Shown here piece after piece: positions 8,271-15,861 of a DNA stretch of 22,254 nt. The position numbers were made by a program, and so were the translations under genes. Each line of letters opens with the position of its first letter. The stretch's first letter is position 1. The notes beneath the pieces were generated by a model. That model had not been told where the DNA came from. It saw nothing but the letters and a program-made list of their open reading frames with translations, and made no database searches. Location of the stretch: positions 1-22,254 of the forward strand of contig CAJUOA010000052.1 of the NCBI GenBank assembly GCA_910587785.1. Reading direction: 5' to 3'. The DNA comes from an uncultured Oscillospiraceae bacterium (GTDB taxonomy: Bacteria > Bacillota > Clostridia > Oscillospirales > Oscillospiraceae).

Positions 8271-8660
8271 ATGAAATTTGTAAAAGGCACCACGAAAAAG
8301 AAGCTGGTGATCCCCAACGCCGTCATGGAGCTGGGCGGGTTCGAGAAGGGGGCGCCGGTGGAGATCCGCGCTCTGCCGGACGCGGTGGCCGTCCTGAAGA
8401 AGGAGATGACGGCCATGGAGCTGATCCGCGCCGTGGACAGCCTCCAGCGGCTGTCGGTGGAACTGCTGGTGGAGCTGATCGGGGTGTGCGACCCCTGCGA
8501 GGACTGCGGCAATGAGAAGTGCGCCGCTGCTCTGGAGAGCACCGATGTGCCGGAGTGGGTGCTGTCCGTGCTGGAATCGTGGGGCGTGTGCCTGGAGGAC
8601 CTGGAGAAACTGCTCATGTCGGAGGACATTGTCTATGGATACGAAGACCCCGCTGTTTGA
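8271..8660 (+). CDS. AbrB/SpoVT-like protein with a cysteine cluster
   Basis: I start this 129-residue protein at ATG 8271 with AGGACAGGA upstream; an ATG at 8250 overlapping the methyltransferase stop would add seven residues and is less likely. Residues 1-50 (KGTTKKKLVIPNAVMELGGF, then EKGAPVEIRALPDAVAVLKK) resemble the swapped-hairpin AbrB/MazE/SpoVT fold that binds DNA as a dimer. After a helix comes a C-x2-C-x2-C-x4-C cluster (Cys 73, 76, 79, 84), a possible metal site. This pairing suggests a transcription factor that responds to metal or redox state, but no target is evident. Its 3' end overlaps the next gene's start. Confidence 0.65.
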   Translation: MKFVKGTTKKKLVIPNAVMELGGFEKGAPVEIRALPDAVAVLKKEMTAMELIRAVDSLQRLSVELLVELIGVCDPCEDCGNEKCAAALESTDVPEWVLSVLESWGVCLEDLEKLLMSEDIVYGYEDPAV

Positions 8661-8985
8661 CGCGGCCCACTGCGAGCCGGACTCCTGGGAGTCTCTGGAC
8701 TACGAGGGCAAGGTGCTGGCGATGAGGCCGGAGGTTCTGAAGGAGGAGTACCGCACCGGGGAGTTCCAGCTCTGGTTAGCGACTGGCGGCTTCGGGTGCT
8801 CCCCCACCGCCATTGGCCGTGCCGTGTACGCCACCTGCCTCGCGGATGGAGAGGAGACCCGCTGGGATCGCGCCGACTTTCTTGGCGTGGTGAAAGACGA
8901 GTTCCTGCCGGACTGGGCGCGGGAGAAGCTGGAGGCGATCCAGGCGCAGAGACAGAGCGGTCCCACGATGGGCGGCATGAGCTGA
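8635..8985 (+). CDS. Small conserved conjugative-element protein, unknown function
   Basis: This 116-residue protein starts at ATG 8635, eight bases after GGAGGA, and overlaps the end of the AbrB-like gene. Its core (EGKVLAMRPEVLKEEY, then FQLWLATGGFGCSPTAIGRA, then DGEETRWDRADFLGVVKDE) is a pattern I have seen in proteins of Firmicute conjugative elements, often near relaxases or methyltransferases. I cannot name the family or a function. It ends in PTMGGMS and is the last gene with the operon's Gly-Met tail. The 67 bases that follow hold two purine-rich ribosome-like sites but no further gene. Confidence 0.65.
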   Translation: MDTKTPLFDAAHCEPDSWESLDYEGKVLAMRPEVLKEEYRTGEFQLWLATGGFGCSPTAIGRAVYATCLADGEETRWDRADFLGVVKDEFLPDWAREKLEAIQAQRQSGPTMGGMS

Positions 8986-9052
8986 AAGGAGGCGATATTC
9001 TTCAACAAATAACCTTAAAAATCAGAAAAACCAACAAAAAGGAGGAAACAAT

Positions 9053-10012
9053 GTGAAAACCATGTGGCTGACGATCCTGGCGGCACTGCTGTTCGCAATG
9101 TCCCTGTCGCCCCACGTGCTGGCGATGGAGGTTTGCTATCCCACTGCCGTGGAACAGAGCGAGGATGGGGCCGAAATCCGCAAGACCTACGACCTTGCCC
9201 CGGAGGAGGACCCCTCCGGCATCCCCCGCTCGGACTTCGAGCAGAGCGGCTGGCACTACACCCTCACCGACCTGCTCCGGCAGGAGACGCCGGAATACCA
9301 GGAGCGGCAGTACTCTGAAACTGTGACGGTCACCAGCAAGAATAAGGACATGGAGTCCGTCCTGGCCCTGCTACCCCAGGAGAAAGAGTTTGTCACCGAA
9401 GATGGACTTTCCGGTACCCTGACGCTCCAGCTGAGCACGGTCCGGGTGGAGGCGGCGGGTTACGGAAGCTCCAGCAAGACCGTTACCGCAACCCGAAGCT
9501 ACCCCAACCTGGAGAGTCAGGACACCCAGTACATTCCCAAGAGCATCCAGGACGGCGGCAGAACAATGACGTTGAAGGACATCTCCTGGCAGACGGCCAA
9601 CACCGCTGACGTAGACGGATTCGCCCTGGGGGACCGCTACACCGCTGTGGCCACCTACACCGGTACCGCTACCAGCAGTTACGTCACCGGTTACAACGTG
9701 ACTGCTGAATACAGCGGCACCGTCAGCAGGATTGCTCTGGATCGGGTACGGTACGTGGCAATTTTTGAGCGGACCACGTTTGTCCCGGATGAACCGGAGC
9801 CGGAACTTCCTGATGATCCCAATGATCCTGCGCTCGGAGAAAATCCGGAGCTTCCCGGTGAACTGGATGCTCCCACGGATGAGGACTCCGGCTTCCACTT
9901 CAACTGGGCGTTTCTGGTGGTCCCCCTGGCGCTGGTCGTTGCCGGAGGCGGCGGGATCGGCATCGCACTGTACATCAAGCACAAGAATGAATCTGGAGAG
10001 GAGGGCTCGTAA
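9053..10012 (+). CDS. Secreted, membrane-anchored cell-surface protein of the element
   Basis: Translation starts at GTG 9053, six bases after GGAGGA; the ATG at 9051 meets a stop at once. The 319-residue product has a Sec signal peptide (hydrophobic residues 5-20, likely cleavage after HVLA), a beta-rich extracellular region of about 220 residues, an acidic proline-rich stalk (EPEPELPDDPNDP and following), one membrane helix at about residues 285-308 and a short charged tail. Serine/threonine/glycine-rich strands are frequent. It lies one base before the sortase gene and probably acts with it at the cell surface, for example in mating contact or assembly of the surface adhesin. No LPxTG-like motif is seen, so it is held by its own helix. 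Confidence 0.75.
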   Translation: MKTMWLTILAALLFAMSLSPHVLAMEVCYPTAVEQSEDGAEIRKTYDLAPEEDPSGIPRSDFEQSGWHYTLTDLLRQETPEYQERQYSETVTVTSKNKDMESVLALLPQEKEFVTEDGLSGTLTLQLSTVRVEAAGYGSSSKTVTATRSYPNLESQDTQYIPKSIQDGGRTMTLKDISWQTANTADVDGFALGDRYTAVATYTGTATSSYVTGYNVTAEYSGTVSRIALDRVRYVAIFERTTFVPDEPEPELPDDPNDPALGENPELPGELDAPTDEDSGFHFNWAFLVVPLALVVAGGGGIGIALYIKHKNESGEEGS

Positions 10013-10888
10013 ATGGAGAAAAAAAGGAACATTCTGACACTTCTGCTGGCCTTTTGCATGATGGCCTCCCTGGCCGGTCCGGCCTTTGCGCTGGAGTACG
10101 CCTTTGACGGCGCGGAGGGCCTGGCCTACGGCAAGTCCACGTCCATCGAGGTCCCCATCACGGCGGACGGCGGCGCGATGAAGAACGAGGACGTCAGCAA
10201 AAACGCCGCCCGCATCCCGCCCACCTTCGGGTCCCCCACCAGCAACACGCTGGACACCGGCGACTACCTGACGCCCAATCTGGCGCCCGCCGTCATGGCC
10301 GCAACCGGCCCCGGCGCGATGATCAACGGCAGCGCCGTCACGGTCCTGCCGCCTTCGCTGGACGGCATTGAGATGCCCGCTGGCAGTCCCGGCAGCTCCA
10401 CAGGCAGTTCTTATGTCTCCGCCCCCGGCGCGTCCGAGGTCACAATCACAACGCCGACAACGACCACCTCCGGCTATACCGAGGTCACGGACGATCTCTA
10501 CTATGAAAACGGCTCCCTCGGAACGCTGAATATTCCGGCCATCGGTCTGTCTGTGGGAATTTTTGAAGGGACCGACAGCGCCGTGCTCAAGAAGGGCGCG
10601 GGCCACTTCGAGGACTCCAGCATTTGGGATGGAAATGTCGCCCTCTGTGCTCATAACCGGGGCGCAAACTCCTATTTTGGAGAAATCCACAACCTCCAGC
10701 TGGGCGACACCATCTCCCTGACCACCCGGCTGGGAACCCGCAACTACGAGGTAACTTCCGTGTCCAAGGTGAGCGAAACGGACCGTAGCGCCCTTGCCGC
10801 ATCCGGCAGCAATCAGATTACGCTTTACACCTGCGTCCGGGATGAGCGGGAATTCCGTTGGTGCGTCCAGGGTGTGGAACTTGTGTAA
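10013..10888 (+). CDS. Class D-like sortase (transpeptidase)
   Basis: This 291-residue protein links surface proteins to the cell wall or to each other by cysteine transpeptidation. The catalytic triad is visible: His214 in CAHNRG, Cys274 in TLYTC and Arg282 in EFRW. The catalytic domain fills residues 165-291 (LGTLNIPAIGLSVGIFEG onwards), as in class D enzymes. The N-terminus has a hydrophobic export segment (LTLLLAFCMMASLAG) that could be cleaved or act as an anchor. It is followed by an unusually long Ser/Thr/Gly-rich linker (residues 30-160). The start is ATG 10013 after GGAGAGGAGGG, directly after the preceding stop. Its likely substrate is the SpaA-type adhesin two genes downstream. Confidence 0.85.
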   Translation: MEKKRNILTLLLAFCMMASLAGPAFALEYAFDGAEGLAYGKSTSIEVPITADGGAMKNEDVSKNAARIPPTFGSPTSNTLDTGDYLTPNLAPAVMAATGPGAMINGSAVTVLPPSLDGIEMPAGSPGSSTGSSYVSAPGASEVTITTPTTTTSGYTEVTDDLYYENGSLGTLNIPAIGLSVGIFEGTDSAVLKKGAGHFEDSSIWDGNVALCAHNRGANSYFGEIHNLQLGDTISLTTRLGTRNYEVTSVSKVSETDRSALAASGSNQITLYTCVRDEREFRWCVQGVELV

Positions 10889-11011
10889 TTTGCTTCGTTT
10901 TTGAGCCTTTTCTTCTCCATAGGATTGCAAAAGTTCCGCTGGACTTGTGGCCGCTTCTCCGGTATTGTGGTGCTTGCAAAAGCCCAATATTACAATATGG
11001 AGGAGCGAGTT

Positions 11012-11839
11012 ATGAACAGAAGAAAAGAAATCTCCCTGATGGCGGCGGGCCTTCTGGCTGGAATCGCCGTCAGCGGCCCTGCCACACAGGCAGTGGCGGG
11101 ACTTATGGCGAACCCGAGCACCCAGACCTTCCGCCTGGACGGCCAGTGCATCCACCTGGAGGCATACTCCATCAACGGAAACAATTACGTCAAGCTCCGG
11201 GACATCGGACAGGCGGTAAACTTCGGCGTGACCTACGACGCCGCCAGAAACACCGTCATCATCCACCCGAATGAGGCTTATACGGAGGAGGTGAAAGCAT
11301 CCACCAAAAACGTTATGGTTCCCCAGGACGGTTCCCAGTACATCCCGAAAGCTGGGGACGTGATCCCTTGCGGCGACGGCACCGGCTACGCCGTCACCGA
11401 CGTCAGCCGGTACGACCGAAACGCCTTCGCCTCCGGGCCCGCGGGCCCCCTGCCCGAACCGGCCTGCGATTGGTCCCAGTTCGACCAGCCCCAGCTCCCG
11501 GCGGCGGAGGTCCGGCGCTTCAACGACCAGGACGGCGACTACCTCTTCGTCCGCAATCTCTACGAGACCCGCCGGATGCTCTATACCCTCTACAACGCCA
11601 TGGCGGACAACCCCAAGACCTGGCAGGACGGCGAAGCGGTGCGCCGCAGCGACGGCACCCCCTGGGTCCACATCCACCTGTCCATGCCGGAGGGCGTCAG
11701 CCCAGCCGGGTTCTGGCCCTGGCGGGCGGAACGGGTTACAGAACTTCTGGACAGCTGTCCCGCCGGGGACTACTACCTGGATGTCTGGGACGTCTACCGC
11801 AACGGGATTTTTCAGAGAACTGAGTACCAAATCTACTGA
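11012..11839 (+). CDS. Secreted stalk-domain (copper amine oxidase N-like) protein
   Basis: This 275-residue protein starts at ATG 11012, six bases after GGAGGAG; a longer frame begins at 10901 in sequence with no coding support. Residues 1-29 form a signal peptide ending near TQAVA. Residues 36-90 carry the stalk or copper amine oxidase N-terminal-like repeat: FRLDGQCIHLEAYSINGNNY, KLRDIGQAVNFGVTYDAARN, then TVIIHP. The remaining 180 residues (WSQFDQPQLP through YYLDVWDVYRNGIFQRTEYQ) are of unknown family with many aromatic residues. Stalk domains display other domains on the cell surface in Firmicutes. Its place between the sortase and the adhesin suggests a role in surface assembly or mating-pair contact. 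A 123-base gap separates it from the sortase. Confidence 0.75.
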   Translation: MNRRKEISLMAAGLLAGIAVSGPATQAVAGLMANPSTQTFRLDGQCIHLEAYSINGNNYVKLRDIGQAVNFGVTYDAARNTVIIHPNEAYTEEVKASTKNVMVPQDGSQYIPKAGDVIPCGDGTGYAVTDVSRYDRNAFASGPAGPLPEPACDWSQFDQPQLPAAEVRRFNDQDGDYLFVRNLYETRRMLYTLYNAMADNPKTWQDGEAVRRSDGTPWVHIHLSMPEGVSPAGFWPWRAERVTELLDSCPAGDYYLDVWDVYRNGIFQRTEYQIY

Positions 11840-11850
11840 CGCGTCAAGGC

Positions 11851-11888
11851 GAAGGCCGTGTGCTCTAAGAGCGCACGGTCTTCTTTTT
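11851..11888 (+). terminator. Intrinsic terminator just before the adhesin gene
   Basis: A 15-bp stem (GAAGGCCGTGTGCTC with GAGCGCACGGTCTTC, two G-T wobbles) closes a TAA loop and runs into TCTTTTT. The adhesin ATG lies only 25 bases later, which leaves no room for a promoter. Either the adhesin depends on readthrough, or it is transcribed from a promoter inside the upstream gene. Confidence 0.85.
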
Positions 11889-11912
11889 GCAACAAATTTG
11901 AGGAGGAACAAC

Positions 11913-13649
11913 ATGAAACGACGAATCGCGGCACTGCTCCTGGCGCTTCTCACGGTGCTGGGGGTCTTCCCCGTCACCGCTCTGGCGGCGGCCAACATTC
12001 CGGACGCCCTGGGCGAGGTGGACATCTACCACAGCGGCGAGAAGATGGACTATCTCTCCATCAACGGTCAGGCCCGGTCCCAGACCTACACCTACTACAA
12101 CTACAAGGCTCCGGACGGCTCCACCAAGCAGATCCCGGCCTACTGCGTCAACCCTAACACCGCCGGGGTGCCCCAGAAGGTCCCCGCCGGGAGCAGCATC
12201 CAGTATCTGGCGGACGACAAGGCCACAGACCCCAAGGTCACCGGCACTGTCGCCAGCGGCTACCCACACCGTACCCTGGACGCGCTGGGCCTGAACAGTC
12301 CCCAGGAGGCGTACTACGCCACTAAAATGGCCCTCTGGTGCTACCTGATTTCCGGCTGGAATATTCAGGACCTCCAGGTCAATCCCAGCTGTTCGGACCA
12401 GGCTGCGGCCCAGCGGGTCCTGACGGCGGCGAAGAAAATCTATTCGGACGGTATGTGCTGGACGGTGGACAAAAATCCCCGCATCACCCTCACCCCAGAC
12501 CAGACCGAACCCTACCCCGTCACCGTCAACGGTACCGATTACCTCCAGCAAGTCTACACCTTGGAGAGCGAGACGTGGGTGGACGGCGAGCTGGTAGACG
12601 TGGCCTTCGCCGACCCCGGCGCGGTCCCGGCTGGCACCCGGATCACCGACATGAACGACAAGGATATCACCAGGATTCCGGTCTATACCCCCACTGGGAC
12701 CAACTTCAGCGGGCAGTTTAAACTGCTTATCCCGGCTGGAAGTCCCAGCGGGAGCGTGCAGATGACTTTCTCTGCAAATGTCCATAATTATGCCGTATTT
12801 TATGCGGTTTGCCAGGAAACTGGCAAATATGGCCCCCTGCAGAAGTATATGGTGGACACGGACCCCCGGCAGGCCTTGAAGACGGACGCGGTCACGTCCT
12901 GGACTACTGCCGGTACGCCGGACCCCGATCCGATCCCCACGCCCACTCCCACCCCTGACCCGACTCCTACGCCTACTCCCGACCCCACGCCCACACCGAC
13001 ACCTCCCGGAAATCTGACCATCATCAAGCGGGAGACCGGCACCCTGACACTGTTGGACGGCGCGATTTTTGAGGTGGTCGGCCCCAACGGCGATACTATC
13101 GGGATGTTCTCCACGGTGGACGGAATGATTTCCATCCCCGACCTGGTTCCCGGCAACTACACGGTCTATGAGCGCGTTCCGCCGGAATTCCACCTTCTCA
13201 GCAGGAATCCCGCTCAGAATGTGACCGTGCAGGAGGGGCAAACCGCCACCCTGACCTTTGACAACGACCCCTTCGGCGAACTTCGCGTGGAGAAGTACAG
13301 CGACACCGGCGAAGGGTTGGCGGGCGTTGTCATGCAGATCAAGCACATCCAGAGCGGGCGGACCTACTCCGGCACCACGGAACCCGGCGGCGCGGTGCAG
13401 TTTACCGAGCTGATTCCCGGCGCTTATGAGGTTCGCGAGATTTCCGGCATCAAGGGCTGGAAAGCGGATACAGAAACCATCCAGACGGTGAATGTCGTGA
13501 CCGGGCAGGTGTCCACCGTCTCCTTCACCAACAAGGAGCTCCCCGGCCTGCGCATCGAGAAGTACGACAGCAGCAACAACGAGGTCCTCTCCGGCATCAC
13601 CTTCCGTATCTGGAAAGATGGGGAGCTGATGGGCGACTATTGTCACTGA
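11913..13649 (+). CDS. Thioester/SpaA-type surface adhesin, 3' truncated
   Basis: The 578-residue product starts at ATG 11913 after TTGAGGAGGAAC. It has a signal peptide (cleavage near TALAA) and an N-terminal domain that looks like a TQXA/thioester adhesin head, with Cys78 in AYCVNPN, where a Cys-Gln thioester would bind host or partner surfaces. A Pro-Thr-Asp linker spans about residues 336-366. Two SpaA/Cna B-type repeats follow (about 368-460 and 460-550; blocks LTIIKRE, LRVEKYSD, GAYEVREI). The third repeat begins at LRIEKYDSSNN and breaks off after MGDY with Cys-His-stop. Family members normally continue for many more repeats and end in a sortase signal and membrane helix, all missing here, so this copy could not be anchored. 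The break coincides with foreign sequence near 13640. Confidence 0.8.
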   Translation: MKRRIAALLLALLTVLGVFPVTALAAANIPDALGEVDIYHSGEKMDYLSINGQARSQTYTYYNYKAPDGSTKQIPAYCVNPNTAGVPQKVPAGSSIQYLADDKATDPKVTGTVASGYPHRTLDALGLNSPQEAYYATKMALWCYLISGWNIQDLQVNPSCSDQAAAQRVLTAAKKIYSDGMCWTVDKNPRITLTPDQTEPYPVTVNGTDYLQQVYTLESETWVDGELVDVAFADPGAVPAGTRITDMNDKDITRIPVYTPTGTNFSGQFKLLIPAGSPSGSVQMTFSANVHNYAVFYAVCQETGKYGPLQKYMVDTDPRQALKTDAVTSWTTAGTPDPDPIPTPTPTPDPTPTPTPDPTPTPTPPGNLTIIKRETGTLTLLDGAIFEVVGPNGDTIGMFSTVDGMISIPDLVPGNYTVYERVPPEFHLLSRNPAQNVTVQEGQTATLTFDNDPFGELRVEKYSDTGEGLAGVVMQIKHIQSGRTYSGTTEPGGAVQFTELIPGAYEVREISGIKGWKADTETIQTVNVVTGQVSTVSFTNKELPGLRIEKYDSSNNEVLSGITFRIWKDGELMGDYCH

Positions 13650-14436
13650 CGAGAACGATGTTGGTGCGTACATCGACAAGGTTGCCAACCTGAAAGCCAT
13701 CATTACCGGCGATGCCGTCTCCATAGACCGCAAGTTTCTGACACCTATCAGCTTCCAGTTCCATGGTCTCATGGTTCAGTGCGTCAACGAGATGCCCCGC
13801 ATCAAAGACAAATCCGGCTCATTCTATCGCCGCTTGTTGATTGTTCCGTTCGACAAATGCTTCACGGGCAAAGAGCGTGAGTACATCAAGGGTGATTACT
13901 TGAAGCGGTCCGAGGTACTGGAGTACGTGCTGTATCGGGCCCTCAATATGGACTTCTACAAATTTTCCAACCCGCATGTCTGCAAGAGTCTTCTGAACGA
14001 GTATACCGAGTACAACGATCCCGTCCAGGAGTTTTTCCAGGAGTTCTTCCTGGAGAGGGAGGAAGCGGATGAGGCGGAGGAAGGGTTCGTTTGGGATCTG
14101 CTTCCCTTTGACTTCCTGTACGATCTCTATCGGGCTTGGTTTGCCAAGAACAACCCTCACGGGATTCCCCAGAGCAAAAAGACGTTCACGGACGACATTG
14201 TCAGTGCGACCAAGCAGAGCAATATCTGGATCTGTGAAAACAAGAGGAAGACAGTCCGCTCCAATGGCCGCATGGACAAGCCGGAGCCGCTTATCATACA
14301 GTATGATTTGAAAGACTGGATGAACCCAACCTACACCGGCAGTAATAATGACATGATTGCCAGACCCGCTCTCAAACTTACGTACCGGGGGTTGCAGCGA
14401 CGTGACAACATATCCCGGACATCGTGTGAAGATTGA
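13639..14436 (+). pseudogene. C-terminal part of a P4-family phage/plasmid primase-helicase
   Basis: In the frame that ends at 14436, coding character begins at IVTDENDVGAYIDKVANLKA, immediately at the adhesin junction. It continues with ITGDAVSIDRKF, then NEMPRIKDKSGSFYRRLLIV and PFDKCF, which are the sensor and arginine-finger region of P4-type D5 helicases. The later part (VQEFFQEFFLE, FDFLYDLYRAWFAKNNPHG) matches the winged-helix tail of these proteins. The N-terminal primase, the Walker A and B motifs and the start codon are all absent. The first in-frame ATG is 13771, which would give 221 residues without ATPase motifs. Such proteins drive replication of phages, plasmids and satellites, so a replication module was once adjacent. 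This fragment should not be active. Confidence 0.75.
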
Positions 14437-14445
14437 GCGCCATCT

Positions 14446-14490
14446 CCCCCGGTAGAGCTGAAAACAGCTCCGCCGGGGGACTTGTTTATC
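14446..14490 (+). terminator. Intrinsic terminator after the primase remnant
   Basis: CCCCCGG-TAG-AGCTG (14446-14460) pairs with CAGCT-CCG-CCGGGGG (14465-14479) across an AAAA loop, with one mismatch and one wobble in the middle. A T-rich stretch (CTTGTTTATC) follows. It begins nine bases after the primase stop, which suits its original 3' end. Confidence 0.75.
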
Positions 14491-15227
14491 TTGGAGGGTG
14501 TCGATGCAAGCAACCGAGCTACCTTCGTACAGCATGTATGGCACTGATCCTTGAAATGTCAGCCGCTGAGAGGGTGTGTTGCTACGAGCAAATTTTATCT
14601 GTGGATTTGTATTTCGGCAAAAAAGTTGCAAAAATGCCGTAACCATCCGTACAGGTGAATTGGCTACAAGTGCTGGTAAAACGGTTACAAAGCTACGCTT
14701 GGTCGGAATATATTATACAAGCAGGAGATTGGGCAAATCCGGGGTAGCAACCAGCCTAATTTCTTGATAGCCAAAACTTGCTACATCTTTTGTAAAACGA
14801 TTGCGATTTGTTGTTTGCTACGATGTCCAAAGTACAAAGGCTGGTGGCTCATGGCGAGTTGTGAACTTTTTGCTGTTAATAGTACAATCAGGAGAATATG
14901 ATATGATGTTTTCAAAACTTTTTTCCTTTGTAACCAATGTAACCAATTTGTAGCCGTTTTTTAGTTGAAATGGATACGGCGTTTGTCTTAGATTATCAAC
15001 AGCTTTCTTTGTTTGTATCCAGTGTAACCAAATTTTATAACTTATTTATATGCAGTGAAAAAGTTTGCTCTATAGCCCTTGTTGTGAGTATCCCATAATA
15101 AAAGACTCACAAAAAATGGTTACATTGGATACAAGAACGCCTTTTACTACTAAAGCCCGTACAAGTCAATGATTTCCGTTGTACCCAGCCGCCATTTCCG
15201 GCAGATTACACAAAAATCTGCGAAAAG
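14491..15227. other. AT-rich non-coding region with repeated short motifs
   Basis: No credible gene is seen on either strand across these 740 bases; the short open frames have no ribosome site or coding character. Instead it holds two families of short repeats. TTGCTAC occurs at 14579, 14778 and 14815, and its complement at 14744. A longer TGTAACCAA-type unit occurs three times (listed separately). An 8-bp inverted repeat, TTGTGAGT (15082-15089) with ACTCACAA (15105-15112), lies just before the last unit. Such a layout next to a primase gene is what a plasmid or satellite replication origin or a recombinase arm region can look like, but nothing proves that here. Confidence 0.5.
14926..15136. 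repeat. Three-copy TGTAACCAA-type repeat (two direct, one inverted)
   Basis: Copy A (14926-14953) contains TTTGTAACCAATGTAACCAA. Copy B (15011-15035) contains TTTGTATCCAGTGTAACCAA. Copy C (15113-15136) is the reverse complement and reads TTGTATCCAATGTAACCATT on the minus strand. Within a unit the half-site GTAACCA or GTATCCA appears twice, 8-9 bases apart, as expected for a protein that binds two adjacent sites on one DNA face. Candidate roles are replication iterons or recombinase arm sites. Confidence 0.6.
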
Positions 15228-15268
15228 TTAGAAAAAATAACGCCGGGGTCAGAAACCTGATCCCGGCG
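15228..15268 (-). terminator. Intrinsic terminator for the minus-strand small membrane gene
   Basis: CGCCGGGGTCAG (15241-15252) and CTGATCCCGGCG (15257-15268) form a 12-bp stem with one wobble and an AAAC loop. Read on the minus strand, the stem is followed by TTATTTTTTCTAAC, a classic U-tract. It lies 136 bases beyond the end of the minus-strand gene at 15404-15631. Confidence 0.8.
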
Positions 15269-15316
15269 CAGGACGCTAATGGTCCGCAATGGTCTTGTTG
15301 CCTATTTTAGCAATCG

Positions 15317-15338
15317 GGACGGGCGGATACGCCCGTCC
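15317..15338. repeat. Perfect GC-rich hairpin, 9-bp arms
   Basis: GGACGGGCG and CGCCCGTCC enclose a GATA loop. It lies between the small membrane gene and its terminator and resembles the hairpins at 15744 and 15840 in arm length, loop size and composition. Confidence 0.7.
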
Positions 15339-15403
15339 TATCTGACAGCTGCTTGTATCCCCGCACGTAGCGCCTCCCAATCTCTTGGGCTTGCCCGTGT
15401 ACC

Positions 15404-15631
15404 TCAGCCCAGCAGGAAGCCGACGATGCGCTTCGCTCCGGCAACCACGGCTACCAGGACTGCCAAGACAATAATCACCGGCACAGCTGGGAGCAGCCGA
15501 GGGATCAGGATAATGGCGGCGGCACCGATGAGCACAGCCTTGAGGATGGAGCAGAGATAGGTAGCGACGTACGAAATGCAGAACACCCCGAGAATAGGGG
15601 CGGCACCGAGCAGCAAAACATAAAAAAGCAT
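15404..15631 (-). CDS. Small hydrophobic membrane protein, unknown function
   Basis: I start this 75-residue protein at the ATG at 15631 (minus strand), eight bases after AAAGGAG. A longer open frame to 15883 runs through a repeated GC-rich palindrome region and is not credible. Nearly the whole protein is hydrophobic: FYVLLLGAAPILGVFCISYV, then KAVLIGAAAIILI, then PAVPVIIVLAVLVAVVAGA, so two or three membrane helices are likely, with a short basic end (KRIVGFLLG). An eight-residue reading frame (MKITKEKL) begins at 15657, spans the ribosome site and ends in a TAATG overlap with this start. No family is recognised; small holin-like or accessory membrane proteins are possible. Confidence 0.6.
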   Translation of the reverse strand: MLFYVLLLGAAPILGVFCISYVATYLCSILKAVLIGAAAIILIPRLLPAVPVIIVLAVLVAVVAGAKRIVGFLLG

Positions 15632-15743
15632 TATAATTTCTCCTTTGTAATCTTCATTCCTTTCACGCCCCCTCTGCGGTGGGCAGCCAGCCCGCCGCCT
15701 CCACGCTTGATTTTCTTCTGGCGTACCAGTTCGGCGCTCCCGT

Positions 15744-15861
15744 CGCACGGGCGCCAGCCCGTGCGGGGGTGCGTGCCACGCGCAGCGTCGGGATACTCTC
15801 CCCAGACTTCTTCCCGATGTACTTGATCGGAGCCCCCGTCGCGTGGGCGTCAGCCCATGCG
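15744..15861. repeat. Pair of related GC-rich hairpins with covarying arms
   Basis: Copy 1 pairs CGCACGGGC (15744-15752) with GCCCGTGCG (15757-15765) across GCCA. Copy 2 pairs CGCGTGGGC (15840-15848) with GCCCATGCG (15853-15861) across GTCA. Between the copies one C-G pair has become T-A, with both arms changed, and one A-T has become a G-T wobble, so pairing is kept while sequence differs. The flanks (CCCGTCG before, GGGGTGCGTG or GAGGGGCGTG after) are also alike, giving a unit of about 40 bases. They resemble REP-type intergenic palindromes. Confidence 0.65.

Noticed and set aside
9371..12025. Very long minus-strand open frame (884 codons) antisense to the surface-protein genes
   Set aside because: It crosses four well-supported plus-strand genes and a terminator, lacks a ribosome site and has the Arg/Gly/Val-rich composition expected opposite GC-rich coding sequence.
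11865..13772. Minus-strand open frame of 635 codons opposite the adhesin
   Set aside because: It is the shadow of the adhesin and crosses the recombination junction; no recognisable domain was found.
15631..15657. Regulatory leader peptide (MKITKEKL) before the small membrane protein
   Set aside because: The frame overlaps the ribosome site and its own ribosome site is too close to the ATG, so it may be chance; it is noted only in the gene entry.
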